Shown: piece by piece, positions 23,908 to 32,290 of the stretch | Layout of the letters: every line of letters begins with the position of its first letter | Position numbering within the stretch: the first letter of the stretch is position 1 | NCBI GenBank assembly: GCA_028281165.1 | Contig: JANQKI010000177.1 | Coordinates: forward strand, 1-40,908 | From: Opitutaceae bacterium | Lineage (GTDB): Bacteria; Verrucomicrobiota; Verrucomicrobiia; Opitutales; Opitutaceae | Length of the DNA: 40,908 nucleotides | Reading direction: 5' to 3' | Translations under genes and position numbers: made by a program | The notes under the pieces: model-generated | Databases searched by the model: none | The model's input: the letters and a program-made list of their open reading frames with translations, nothing else | What the model was told of the DNA's origin: nothing

Positions 23908-23958
23908 GCGGGTCACATAGGAATGATCTCTAAAGTAATTGAAAAAGAAAGGAATAAA

Positions 23959-24294
23959 ATGAACACGAACATCGTACATATCAATGGAGTGGACGAGTTT
24001 GAAACGGTCGCTCTGAATTCCGACCGTCCGATTGCAGTCGACTTCTGGGCCGAGTGGTGCGGACCTTGCAAGGCCCTTGGCCCTACACTTGAGGCTGTCG
24101 CTGACGAAGTTAGCGACCGGGCAAGCATCGCCAAGGTGAACGTAGACGAACCGGGCAATAGCGAGCTAGCGGCTCGCTATGGTATCAGCTCAATACCTAC
24201 GATCCTTTATTTCAAGGAAGGGGAGTTGAAAGACACTTCGGTCGGCCTTCTGCCGAAGGATGCTATCGTAGACCGGCTGAATTCCCTGAACTAG
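23959..24294 (+). CDS. trxA: Thioredoxin
   Basis: This is 111 residues from the ATG at 23959, which has AAAGGA at 23948-23953 and the normal thioredoxin length; the longer frame from 23923 has no support. The active site is W33-C-G-P-C37, followed by the conserved buried Lys. The cis-proline is in SSIPTILYF. Third enzyme of the cassette, it carries electrons from TrxB to the peroxiredoxin. A strong terminator follows 21 bases after the stop. Confidence 0.95.
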   Translation: MNTNIVHINGVDEFETVALNSDRPIAVDFWAEWCGPCKALGPTLEAVADEVSDRASIAKVNVDEPGNSELAARYGISSIPTILYFKEGELKDTSVGLLPKDAIVDRLNSLN

Positions 24295-24315
24295 AAGTCT
24301 GCGTATCCAATTGCC

Positions 24316-24343
24316 AAAGCCAGTCCATTCGGGCTGGCTTTTT
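24316..24343 (+). terminator. Rho-independent terminator of the redox cassette
   Basis: AAAGCCAGTCC (24316-24326) and GGGCTGGCTTT (24331-24341) form an 11-bp stem (one T-G pair) with an ATTC loop and a five-T run spanning the arm's end. Confidence 0.93.
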
Positions 24344-24347
24344 CATT

Positions 24348-24512
24348 CTAGTGTTCTGTTAGCTAAGTTCTTATCTAGAACTGCAACCGAGCAAACGCGT
24401 CCAGAGGCCGCGTTCCACCTTTCACTTATCAAGAAAATGGTGGCGCGCGGCCTCCGGACGCGCGTTTTCGTAAAACTGAGTATTGATATGAACTAACCTA
24501 ACAGAACACTAG
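24348..24512. mobile_element. 165-bp MITE-like inverted-repeat element
   Basis: The terminal 15 bases, CTAGTGTTCTGTTAG at the left and CTAACAGAACACTAG at the right, are perfect inverted repeats. The match continues to 25 of 28 bases. The inner parts are also complementary (AAACGCG..TCCAGAGGCCGCG against the right-hand AAACGCGCGTCCGGAGGCCGCG), so the whole element folds into one long hairpin with a loop of about 20 bases. It has no coding capacity. The CTAG at both ends could be a 4-bp target duplication (as in some IS5-type elements) or include a TA duplication (IS630/mariner type). The parent transposon is not in the window. The right end overlaps the stop codon of the chemotaxis receptor gene. 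Confidence 0.75.
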
Positions 24513-26533
24513 TTCCAGGAAACTTCAGCTGGCTCTTGCGCTGGGGAGGAAATACGATTGCTTGGCGAAGGCGCAACTAGGGTAGGAGCAATATCGTATC
24601 CATTTTCAGGAATTTTATCTGTTTCTCCTTCAACTAGACTTTGCAATGATAGAGCGATCTCGGCAATTAGTTGAGCTTGCTTGTTCAAATCTTTTGAAGC
24701 GGCAGCGGCTTCTTCCGCGCCTGAAGCGTTCGTTTGCGTGACTTCGCTTATGGAGAAAATAGCGTTATTGATTTGGGAGAGACCGTGGTTCTGTTGCTCT
24801 GACGAGCTGGCGATTTGTCTCACATGGTCTTCTACCTTAGCAGTGCTTTCATCGAGGCTTTTGAAGCCTTCTCCAGTCGATTCAGCCGCCTGGACGCTGA
24901 TTTGAATTTTCTCTATATTGGAATCGATCAGTGTAGCTGTGCTTCTCGCGGCTTCTGCAGCGCGGCCCGCGAGGTTTCGTACTTCATCTGCAACTACGGC
25001 GAATCCTGATCCTGCTTCGCCTGCCCTGGCCGCTTCTACGGCTGCATTTAGGGCCAGAATGTTTGTCTGAAAGGCGATTTCGTCAATGGTCTTTACGATC
25101 TTCTGAGTCTCCTCGCTGGCTTTGGCGACTCCGGCCATGGAATGGGTTAGCTCTTCCACGACTTTATTCATTTGTCGTACCGATTCCGTCGATTTGGAGA
25201 CGTGTTCGATAGCGTGGTTTACCGAGCTTTTGTTCTGCTCCGTCATAGAGGAAAGCTCTTCTGCCGAAGAGGACGTCTCTTCGACGCTTGCCGCTTGACG
25301 AGAAGCTCCATCCGCTACGCTTTGACTGCTACTGTCCACGACTGATGCGGATTGTCGCGCTTTATTTGATACACCCAATAGATCCTGAGAGAGTATCTTG
25401 AGGGGCCTCGAAATGCTACGAGCCAAAAACCAAGCGCCAACGAACGTTCCGATAATCGCGATTAGAGAAACGATTATCAGTTCGAGGCGCGCCATTTTCA
25501 CAATAGCTAACGACTCGTTTTCCGCTATGCGAACCAAGGCGCTCCAACCGAGACCCTTGTAGCCAAGCGCGCCTTGAGAATGAGCGTATCCAGAAGATTG
25601 GCGAATTTGCTTTCGGGCATGGACGGAACTAATCGATCCTGATTGTCCTGCAATGGCTCTTTGAGCTGAAGCGACACCCTTTTCCGCCAGGTTCAACTTG
25701 AGCAAAACATTCATGTCTTCGTTTGCCTTGTTGATGCCATTATTGGTGTAAGGATCGAGATCGGCGATTACGCGTCCTTCCTTGTCTAGCAGGGTGATTT
25801 CGGTTGTCTTGAAACCTGTGCTTGCGAGGGCATCGTAGTATTGCTCCGCCAGATTGTTAATCATCTTGAAGGAGACTAGATTTGACCAAATCGCAATGGT
25901 TTCTCCGTTTGAGTCCTTCACTGGAGCGGAAAAAGTTACAGCTAGGCCATTGCTTCCTGTTAGTCGCCTAACAATGTCGTTAACGTGGACATCCTCTACT
26001 ACAGTACCGTCAGCTCCTTCTCCTTTGAGAAAATTGCCAGCAAGCGAGTCGGCAAACCATGGATACGATTTGAAATTCTTATCGTATACCCATGAGACGT
26101 CTTGCGCGTTTCCTTTGGCATCTCTGTTGCTGACTCCTATGGGCTTTCCCTCAAGGTCCACTACGATCATCAGACTGTAGATGTCATAGAGATCCATGTA
26201 GCGATTCGCGGCTCTTACGATGCTATTGCTTTTCTCGTCCTGGTTGTACCATTGACTTCTGTCGAGAAGGGCTTCGTTTGCCGCAAAGGCTTGTACGTCT
26301 CCATAGCGTTCGAAGAGATTGCGCTCCACAATGTCGATGAATTGATTGGCGTAGTTGCCAATGGCATCGTTTAACTGCTTCTTGGTTCTATTCGAATTCC
26401 ATTCGATAATGATACCAAGGATAGCTATGGGAGCGAATGCGATGAGGAAACAAAATGCCTTAATTTTGGCGCTCAATCCAAAACGATTTAGTTGCATGGT
26501 ATTGAAAAACGGTGAGAACCGGCTGGTTTTCAC
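24509..26533 (-). CDS. Methyl-accepting chemotaxis protein with dCache sensor domain
   Basis: This 674-residue receptor starts at a GTG (26531-26533) with AGAGGAA just upstream; an ATG at residue 13 is the alternative. TM1 is at about 26-43. A periplasmic double-Cache sensor domain lies at about 46-345 (with [13 protein letters not shown] near 156-168). TM2 is at about 349-370, followed by a short HAMP-like linker (371-395). The signalling hairpin tip is [21 protein letters not shown] (484-505 region) and continues [21 protein letters not shown]. dCache domains usually bind amino acids or other small ligands. No other chemotaxis genes are near. The stop codon TAG is formed by the end of the MITE-like element, so the original C-terminus may have changed at insertion. 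Confidence 0.93.
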   Translation of the reverse strand: MKTSRFSPFFNTMQLNRFGLSAKIKAFCFLIAFAPIAILGIIIEWNSNRTKKQLNDAIGNYANQFIDIVERNLFERYGDVQAFAANEALLDRSQWYNQDEKSNSIVRAANRYMDLYDIYSLMIVVDLEGKPIGVSNRDAKGNAQDVSWVYDKNFKSYPWFADSLAGNFLKGEGADGTVVEDVHVNDIVRRLTGSNGLAVTFSAPVKDSNGETIAIWSNLVSFKMINNLAEQYYDALASTGFKTTEITLLDKEGRVIADLDPYTNNGINKANEDMNVLLKLNLAEKGVASAQRAIAGQSGSISSVHARKQIRQSSGYAHSQGALGYKGLGWSALVRIAENESLAIVKMARLELIIVSLIAIIGTFVGAWFLARSISRPLKILSQDLLGVSNKARQSASVVDSSSQSVADGASRQAASVEETSSSAEELSSMTEQNKSSVNHAIEHVSKSTESVRQMNKVVEELTHSMAGVAKASEETQKIVKTIDEIAFQTNILALNAAVEAARAGEAGSGFAVVADEVRNLAGRAAEAARSTATLIDSNIEKIQISVQAAESTGEGFKSLDESTAKVEDHVRQIASSSEQQNHGLSQINNAIFSISEVTQTNASGAEEAAAASKDLNKQAQLIAEIALSLQSLVEGETDKIPENGYDIAPTLVAPSPSNRISSPAQEPAEVSWN

Positions 26534-26727
26534 TCATTTCCTCTAGCTTAAAAGCTCTTTAGCAAGCGATTGACAATAAGCGTCTTATGCAGGTGTTTTG
26601 GATAATTTTTCTAGTGTGAAATGCTCTTTCCGGATTGGAGAATCCCCTATGTTTTCGTTTGACGTTCTCGTGATTATTTCAGGCCGAGATAGATCGATTT
26701 AGACTGATTCGAGAGTTTCGGCATAAT

Positions 26728-26754
26728 GAAAAAGCTGACTTGGTTAAAGTCAGC
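26728..26754 (-). terminator. Intrinsic terminator after the YHS-domain gene
   Basis: On the minus strand GCTGACTT and AAGTCAGC (26734-26741 and 26747-26754) form an 8-bp stem with a 5-base loop, followed by TTTTTC. It lies 38 bases after the stop of the YHS gene. Confidence 0.8.
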
Positions 26755-26792
26755 TCGTTTGTTGTTCTAAAAACTAAATTCTGAATACAGAA

Positions 26793-27299
26793 TTATTTGC
26801 TTCCTCGGAATTGAACTTCCTTTTGGAGCTTTGGCCAATTCGCGTCTCCCTCTGATATGAAGCTGGCGATGTCTGCCTTAAATGTATCGATTTGAGGAGT
26901 ACCGGCTAGAAGGAAAAGCCGATCCGCTTCAATGACGAAGCAAGCTGGATTGGAGATTTCCGCTCTTCCGCTCCGAATCGAGACGGCGCAGCGTCCTCCA
27001 TAGGCGGGAACGTACCTTGAGGGATTTGCTAGAAACAGTTTCTTGTTGTCTTCGCTGGAGAATTTCCAGACGGTATCCATCCATTCGGCTGTATACATAT
27101 CGTTTCCTTTGGTCGCCTTCATTTCCGTAAAATAGGCAACGGCGTCGTATCCATTAAGTACGACATTGGTTTTCCTGTTCTTGTCGATTTTAAGCTCTTG
27201 ATGGCTATGATAGGCCGCCTGAGACAAGCTGCTTGCTGAAAAAGCAAGAAAGATGGACGACATTAGAATTTTGAGGCATTTAAGTGTAGAATGTTTCAT
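26793..27299 (-). CDS. Secreted YHS-domain protein
   Basis: This 168-residue protein has a signal peptide (about 1-29, ending SQA) and a YHS-type domain. NVVLNGYDAVAYFTEMKATKG, WKFSSEDNKKLFLANPSRY and VPAYGGRCA are the hallmarks of the YHS domain-containing (seleno)protein group. YHS domains are thought to bind metals such as copper; here the periplasmic form is likely. C-terminal residues 125-160 are helical. It is monocistronic with its own terminator. The precise role is not known for the family. Confidence 0.85.
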   Translation of the reverse strand: MKHSTLKCLKILMSSIFLAFSASSLSQAAYHSHQELKIDKNRKTNVVLNGYDAVAYFTEMKATKGNDMYTAEWMDTVWKFSSEDNKKLFLANPSRYVPAYGGRCAVSIRSGRAEISNPACFVIEADRLFLLAGTPQIDTFKADIASFISEGDANWPKLQKEVQFRGSK

Positions 27300-27494
27300 T
27301 GTGAACGAGGTTCGTACTGAAATAGAAATTACAATTGAAGGTTCTTATTGACAGTCGCTTCATGGACTTGCAGGGGGTAACGGTTTGCTGTCGCTATTGA
27401 TTTTAAAGATTGGAAGAAAAATGATTTTTTTCCTCCTGACATTTAAAAAAAGCCCGGATTTACCTCATAGACTACATGGAAAGGGCAATTGAGA

Positions 27495-28028
27495 CTAGCG
27501 CCTTTCCTCTCCGTCCTTTGTTGTGTTCGGGCCCGGCTCCATTGGTGGCTCTTGCGGCCTTCCTCTCAGAGTTTTTCGAGAGGCTTTGTCTACTAGCGAA
27601 AAGAGTCTATCAATCTCGTTTCTGTTATTGGCAGGCTTATGGCCGCTAATCTTGACAAACTTACAATCAATGAAATCCAAATTTCGATAGAACTCCTGAT
27701 ACAATTCACGATTTTCGAGAGGTTTCCCCCTTTTGCTCTTAAAAGAGCTTTGCTCCAACCGTATTCGCTTCTCTGGCAATCCAACAATATTTTGAGAATC
27801 GGTGTAGACTACCAGTTTCTTGATATCCGATTTCCTAGCCTCTTGCAGGGCCCATAAAAGCGTTTCCAGTTCGAGTCGAGTTGAGGAGGTGTTCTCGAAG
27901 CGTTTGATTCTTACTTCATCTTCCAGCGCCTCGATAGATTGGCCAAAGCTTGCTACAAAGAGGCTGGCGCCATATCCGATTTTGGATTGCGGGTTTACGC
28001 TCCCGTCGATGAAAAGCATCATTTCCAT
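27495..28028 (-). CDS. RNase H-family ribonuclease
   Basis: This 177-residue protein keeps all active-site carboxylates of RNase HI: D8 in LFIDGS, E53 in RLELETLLWAL, D77 in VVYTDSQN and D147 in SLVDKASR. H130 in SGHKPANNRNEID matches the conserved histidine loop. It belongs to the short RNase H-like group with a D(K/R)ASRK tail rather than canonical rnhA. A disordered Pro/Gly-rich tail follows residue 155. It would cut RNA in RNA-DNA hybrids. The start ATG at 28026-28028 is weakly supported, since an ATG at residue 3 or 4 is equally good. It is 65 bases downstream of the DUF3471-tailed gene on the same strand. Confidence 0.85.
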   Translation of the reverse strand: MEMMLFIDGSVNPQSKIGYGASLFVASFGQSIEALEDEVRIKRFENTSSTRLELETLLWALQEARKSDIKKLVVYTDSQNIVGLPEKRIRLEQSSFKSKRGKPLENRELYQEFYRNLDFIDCKFVKISGHKPANNRNEIDRLFSLVDKASRKTLRGRPQEPPMEPGPNTTKDGEERR

Positions 28029-28093
28029 TGTCGCTATATCGTGTCACCGAAATAGCAATACTCGATAGAAAGTAAAACCTTGTAAGAACCCCT

Positions 28094-29311
28094 TTAAAAC
28101 TCTCGACTAAAAACTCTTCGCCAACGCTCTCTTCTGAGCTCCATCTTTTCAAAATGGCTATCTTTCTCTTCCTGGAATTCGATAGTCAATCGCCCGCTAT
28201 CGGCGACGAAGAGCGTTTCCGATGCCGGCTCCATTCTATGAGGTTTGTTGTTTCCTCTCTGAAAATTCAATGATCCTTCTTTGATGAATATTTTTGCGGA
28301 CGGACGCTTATGCAGTACATATTCGCCCTCGTATTTTGGATACAAGGAGATGTCGAGTTCGATGCGTTCTTCAGGCACGATAAAGGGATCCTTGGCATAC
28401 TCCTCGTTTTTGATTTTCTGTTGGCGAATCGCTTCTAGGCTTCGATCTTTCTTTTTGCCTGGAATCAGGCTCCCTTTGGGCATCAGGGCTTCTAGGTATG
28501 CATTGGAAAAGGCTTTGATATCTCCTTCGTTGAGATCGCTTGTACTTCTAAGGATGCTTTCGTAAAGCATTCCCTTTCGCACGGCCTCCATGGCGTCTTT
28601 GATAAGTGGTTTAAATGTGAATACGGCTCCTCTAGCCAAGGCGCGTTTAAAGAAACCAATTTTTTGAGCCTTCATGGCGGCTGGCAGCACCTCTCGAATG
28701 ACCTTGTCGATCGCGTTTCGAGGCGGCAGATAAATGACCCAATCAAACTTATCAAAACCCGAGTCCACGACTTCCTTGACCGACAGTTCAGCGAATTGCT
28801 GGCGCACCTTAGCCTCGTCGAACTCTACTTGCTTAGCTGTCATGTATAAGCTATAGACGGCTCCTTCCAGGGGCAAAGGCGCGACATAGACGATCGATTC
28901 AATATCAACCCCTGCTTCCTTGCGAACTTGCTCTTCGGCCTCTTCCCATCCTATTAAAGCTTGGTTTAGGATTGGACCGAAATTCAGTGTGTCCGTCGCT
29001 CGCTCGTTTTCTTTGGCGATATCCAGATACTTTTTAACCAGCATAACGGGGTGGGGCTGGTCTAGATTGCCAATAATCACTAGGCCCTTGCCTGCTGGTT
29101 CGTCCGTCGTCTCATAAGCGGCTTCGTAGACTTTTTCAGCGAACCTTGCAGCGTAGCGACGCTGGCTACCGCTTTCGGTAAAAATAGTGATCATCTCGCC
29201 GAGGGGCACCTCTAGCGTTGGTAGCGAATCGCTATTCGAATCTGCTTGGCCTAAAGCGTTGCAAGTGAATACAACGCTTAAGAAGACGAGTGTGGGAGCG
29301 AAGCTGCGCAT
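28094..29311 (-). CDS. Secreted protein with C-terminal DUF3471-like domain
   Basis: This 405-residue protein has a signal peptide (about 1-22, ending ALG). The central 300 residues are helical and unfamiliar (for example GWEEAEEQVRKEAGVDIESI and FDWVIYLPPRNAIDKVIREV). The C-terminal 75 residues (LYPKYEGEYVL...IKEGSLNFQRGN...RMEPASETLFVADSGRLTIEF) match the small beta domain, DUF3471-like, that often follows serine beta-lactamase/esterase domains. No beta-lactamase S-x-x-K motif is present here. It is divergent from the tandem helical-repeat genes. The function is unknown; the domain call at the C-end is fairly sure. Confidence 0.75.
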   Translation of the reverse strand: MRSFAPTLVFLSVVFTCNALGQADSNSDSLPTLEVPLGEMITIFTESGSQRRYAARFAEKVYEAAYETTDEPAGKGLVIIGNLDQPHPVMLVKKYLDIAKENERATDTLNFGPILNQALIGWEEAEEQVRKEAGVDIESIVYVAPLPLEGAVYSLYMTAKQVEFDEAKVRQQFAELSVKEVVDSGFDKFDWVIYLPPRNAIDKVIREVLPAAMKAQKIGFFKRALARGAVFTFKPLIKDAMEAVRKGMLYESILRSTSDLNEGDIKAFSNAYLEALMPKGSLIPGKKKDRSLEAIRQQKIKNEEYAKDPFIVPEERIELDISLYPKYEGEYVLHKRPSAKIFIKEGSLNFQRGNNKPHRMEPASETLFVADSGRLTIEFQEEKDSHFEKMELRRERWRRVFSREF

Positions 29312-29491
29312 TCTTGACGCTAATATACACCGTTCGGCCGAAGTAGTTGCATAATTCTCCCCCGAGAGCTTTGAAGTCCTGGAACTTGACAGTTATAAGC
29401 TTTTCTCACAAAAGAAATGACCGTCTCAAACGGATGTTTGGACGCTAAGCTTGTTCTTCTCTTGTATTTCTGGTGTAGTTGTTTTTTGGGT

Positions 29492-30829
29492 ATGTCTTCG
29501 TTTTTTAGGAGTTTTGTAATCGTTGCCTTGTTTTTCTCCGTCGGCTTTGCCGTTAGACACTTTTTTGGATCTGCTGAAGCTGTAAGAGAAACTTCGCTAG
29601 AAGCATCTTCTCCCGCTGTTGGAGAAACGGATTCTGTAAGATCGACTGATAGCAAAGAAACAGCCTCAGAAGCGACACAGGTCCTCGAAACCAAACAATG
29701 GTTCCAAGTAGACTATCGTGGAAATTGGGAAGAGCTTTTTAATCTGCTTCTTGGAGTCTCCACGCAGGACAAAGACTTTGGAGGACTGCTTGGGCATCTG
29801 AACAGCCTCTCGGCCAGCGATAAGGTCGATCTATTAAAGGCGGCCTTTGTTTTTGAGAACAAGGGACAGATTCGAGACTTCATAAATGTAATGTATACGC
29901 AACTGTCGAGATCGGATCCTTCTGCAGCGGTTACTCTTTTCGAGAGCATGTCTATTGCTGATCGCATGGAATACGATCAAATCCTGATCAGAGGTTGGGC
30001 GAGAAGCGATGCCATGTCAGCATGGGAATGGTTGCATTCGTTGGATCGTGAAGGTCTCGGTTCCTATTTAGATCGCCGGCGATTGACTAGCCTGTCGAGG
30101 TCGATCCTATCCGGTTTGGCTAGGGATTCCGAAAAGGTCATGAATGCCTTGGAGCTTGCTCAATCGGTGGAAGAAATGAAGACGCAAGACATGCTTGTCG
30201 GCAGCGTTGTTCGGCAAATGGCTCGCAACGATTTGGATGCGGCTGTTGCTATGATCCAGGAAAGCGCCGATCTGGAATCTGTTATAGTCGAGAGTGTCAT
30301 CGATGCGTGGGCGCTTAAAAACGCTGACGAAGCGGCTGCTTTTCTGATGAGTTCGCCGGATGTTGCCACGCCTCGTAGCGCTTCAAGTGTATCCAGAAAC
30401 TTGTTAAGGACCGATAATATAGATGGATTTATGGGACTCTACGATAGCTTTGCATCGCAAGACTTGAAAGAGCCTATGGCGAGCCAGGCGGTGGCTCGCT
30501 TCGCTGGCGAAGATTTGGATATAGCTATCGATTGGTTGAATACGATTGATAACGGTTTGACCAAGGCTAGAGCTGGCTTCTCTGCCCTAAGGTCAATGGG
30601 ATTTACCGACAATATGGACGATCACATGCGATTCATTGAGGAAGGTTTTGTCGGAGGAGGCGCGGGAAAGCGCAATTTGTATGTCTATTCCCTGTCGGAA
30701 TGGCGCAAGGTGGCTCCAGAAGCGGTTGAGGAATACGTTCGTAATATACCCGACGATGACTACAACATGCGAGAAAAGGTGATAGAGCGTTTGGGGATGG
30801 AGGAATCTACGCGAACTCTGCGTGATTAA
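29492..30829 (+). CDS. Membrane-anchored helical-repeat protein (paralogue A)
   Basis: I chose the ATG at 29492 (445 residues), because the protein then begins like its neighbour, with a short N-terminal membrane anchor (SFVIVALFFSVGFAVRHFF). The frame is open back to 29417. A Ser/Thr/Glu-rich linker (30-65) follows, then about 370 residues of helical repeats of 30-40 residues. These contain a W/A-A..A..D...A..W pattern (GWARSDAMSAWEWLHSLD, AWALKNADEAAAFLMSSPD, RFAGEDLDIAIDWLNTIDN), like TPR- or HEAT-type solenoids common in Verrucomicrobia. The C-end FTDNMDDHMRFIEEGF...YSLSEWRKVAPE is shared with paralogue B. It is probably periplasmic and protein-binding. Confidence 0.8.
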   Translation: MSSFFRSFVIVALFFSVGFAVRHFFGSAEAVRETSLEASSPAVGETDSVRSTDSKETASEATQVLETKQWFQVDYRGNWEELFNLLLGVSTQDKDFGGLLGHLNSLSASDKVDLLKAAFVFENKGQIRDFINVMYTQLSRSDPSAAVTLFESMSIADRMEYDQILIRGWARSDAMSAWEWLHSLDREGLGSYLDRRRLTSLSRSILSGLARDSEKVMNALELAQSVEEMKTQDMLVGSVVRQMARNDLDAAVAMIQESADLESVIVESVIDAWALKNADEAAAFLMSSPDVATPRSASSVSRNLLRTDNIDGFMGLYDSFASQDLKEPMASQAVARFAGEDLDIAIDWLNTIDNGLTKARAGFSALRSMGFTDNMDDHMRFIEEGFVGGGAGKRNLYVYSLSEWRKVAPEAVEEYVRNIPDDDYNMREKVIERLGMEESTRTLRD

Positions 30830-30831
30830 TT

Positions 30832-32082
30832 ATGAAGGCGTTATTCTTATTGGGGATTGTCTCCTTTGTTTTGGGGTATTCGGCGCGACATTTTCTGATC
30901 AACGAGCCCGTTTTAGTTGATGCTGACGACGCTTCTTCTTCTGATGTAGCCAATAATTCAAGACAAGTCGCTTCCAATGAATCAAAGAGCAGGTGGTTCG
31001 AGAAGGACTATGCTGGAGATTGGAAGTCCTTTTTAGCGACGGCGCAAGAGCTCCCAAAGGAGGACAGTCTTTCAGGTCACTCTCACGCTTTTCTGCAGAA
31101 ATTATCCGATGCGGAAAAGGTATCCTTCATTCAGACGCTTCTGGAAGAGGATCAACGAAGCGAGATTGCTGAACAGTATCTTCGCATGGCTCTACAGGAA
31201 TTGGCTATGTCTGATCCGGTTCTCGCGACATCGGTTTTTTCGAGCATGGCGAACTCCGATCAGAAAAAATACCGCCTGGATTTCGTTTTGCATCTGGGCA
31301 CAAAAGACCCGATCTTTGCGTGGAAGTGGACACAAGAGAATCCGCACCCAGATCGCTCACGAATTTTTTCTGAGCAAATAAATCTGGTTTTCAGGATGTC
31401 GCGACAAAAAGACGGGCATGTAGAGATTCTGGATCTGATTAACACATTGCCTGATATTCAAAATCGAGATCGGCTAGCAAATCTTTTTATATCCCAAATG
31501 GCACGACAAAGCGTAGATGCTGTCATCTCACTGGCTGAAGAAAGGCCTCAGTTGACAGAGCTTGTTATGACGAAGGCAGTTGGCCAATGGGCCAAAGAGG
31601 AACCATCCATAGCGGCTGAACTTCTGCTAGACAATCCAGATTTCGCGACAAGCGAGAGCATTGCCGATGTATCTAGAAATCTTATGATTCAAGATGGAAT
31701 GGAGGCTTTCGAAAGCTTTTACGCGGCGGTTAAAGAACCTGTGTTGCGGGATCACATGGCTCTCGAGGCTTCTCGTCGACTGGCGATTAGAGATTTGGAT
31801 ACGGCTATTGGTTGGGCCAATGAAATTAAGAACGAGCAGGTAAAGAATAGAGTTGGAATGGGGGTCCTATCCGAGATCGGCTTTCTCGACAATATGGATG
31901 ATCACCTTCGCTTTATCGAAGAAACCCTCGATGATACGGTCGATGCCCGGCGAAGCACCTATTTGTATTCTCTGACCGAGTGGCAAAAAGTCTATCCTGA
32001 TCGCGTTCGCGATTACGTCACCGCCATGGAGGATCGTGGCGATGGCGTTAAGCAGGTTCTGGTCGAGCGTTTGAAACTCTGA
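30832..32082 (+). CDS. Membrane-anchored helical-repeat protein (paralogue B)
   Basis: This 416-residue protein follows paralogue A after only two bases and is surely co-transcribed. It has the same order: N-terminal anchor (LFLLGIVSFVLGYSARHFL), acidic linker with RWFEKDYAGDWKSFL (A has QWFQVDYRGNWEELF), helical repeats, and a conserved end FLDNMDDHLRFIEETL...YSLTEWQKVYPD. The pair arose by tandem duplication. The linker motif W-F-x-x-D-Y-x-G-x-W is a strong shared mark. Function unknown; a paired scaffold in the periplasm is possible. Confidence 0.8.
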   Translation: MKALFLLGIVSFVLGYSARHFLINEPVLVDADDASSSDVANNSRQVASNESKSRWFEKDYAGDWKSFLATAQELPKEDSLSGHSHAFLQKLSDAEKVSFIQTLLEEDQRSEIAEQYLRMALQELAMSDPVLATSVFSSMANSDQKKYRLDFVLHLGTKDPIFAWKWTQENPHPDRSRIFSEQINLVFRMSRQKDGHVEILDLINTLPDIQNRDRLANLFISQMARQSVDAVISLAEERPQLTELVMTKAVGQWAKEEPSIAAELLLDNPDFATSESIADVSRNLMIQDGMEAFESFYAAVKEPVLRDHMALEASRRLAIRDLDTAIGWANEIKNEQVKNRVGMGVLSEIGFLDNMDDHLRFIEETLDDTVDARRSTYLYSLTEWQKVYPDRVRDYVTAMEDRGDGVKQVLVERLKL

Positions 32083-32290
32083 GAGACCGCCAAACGGACA
32101 AGCTTCCTTACCACGGCTCAAAATCTTTCAGTTTTCGCACAGTCATCCCAGAAACTGTCCATTGAGCGCTCTCTCTGAAGCTGAAAAAGGACATTCATCG
32201 ATGTGAAATCGTTTATATTGGTTTGCGAGATTTGGTCTGGAAATATAGCTTCTTCGTTTTAGCGCCTAAATAAATCAACCCACTTGTCCC

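Noticed and set aside
24348-24512. The inverted-repeat element as a CRISPR or REP array
   Set aside because: Only one unit is present, with no spaced direct repeats; the terminal inverted repeats fit a MITE better.
27420-27470. T/A-rich inverted repeat (GGAAGAAAAATG...TTTTTTTCC) as a terminator of the RNase H gene
   Set aside because: The stem is almost all A-T with a bulge and no proper GC core, so I could not support it.
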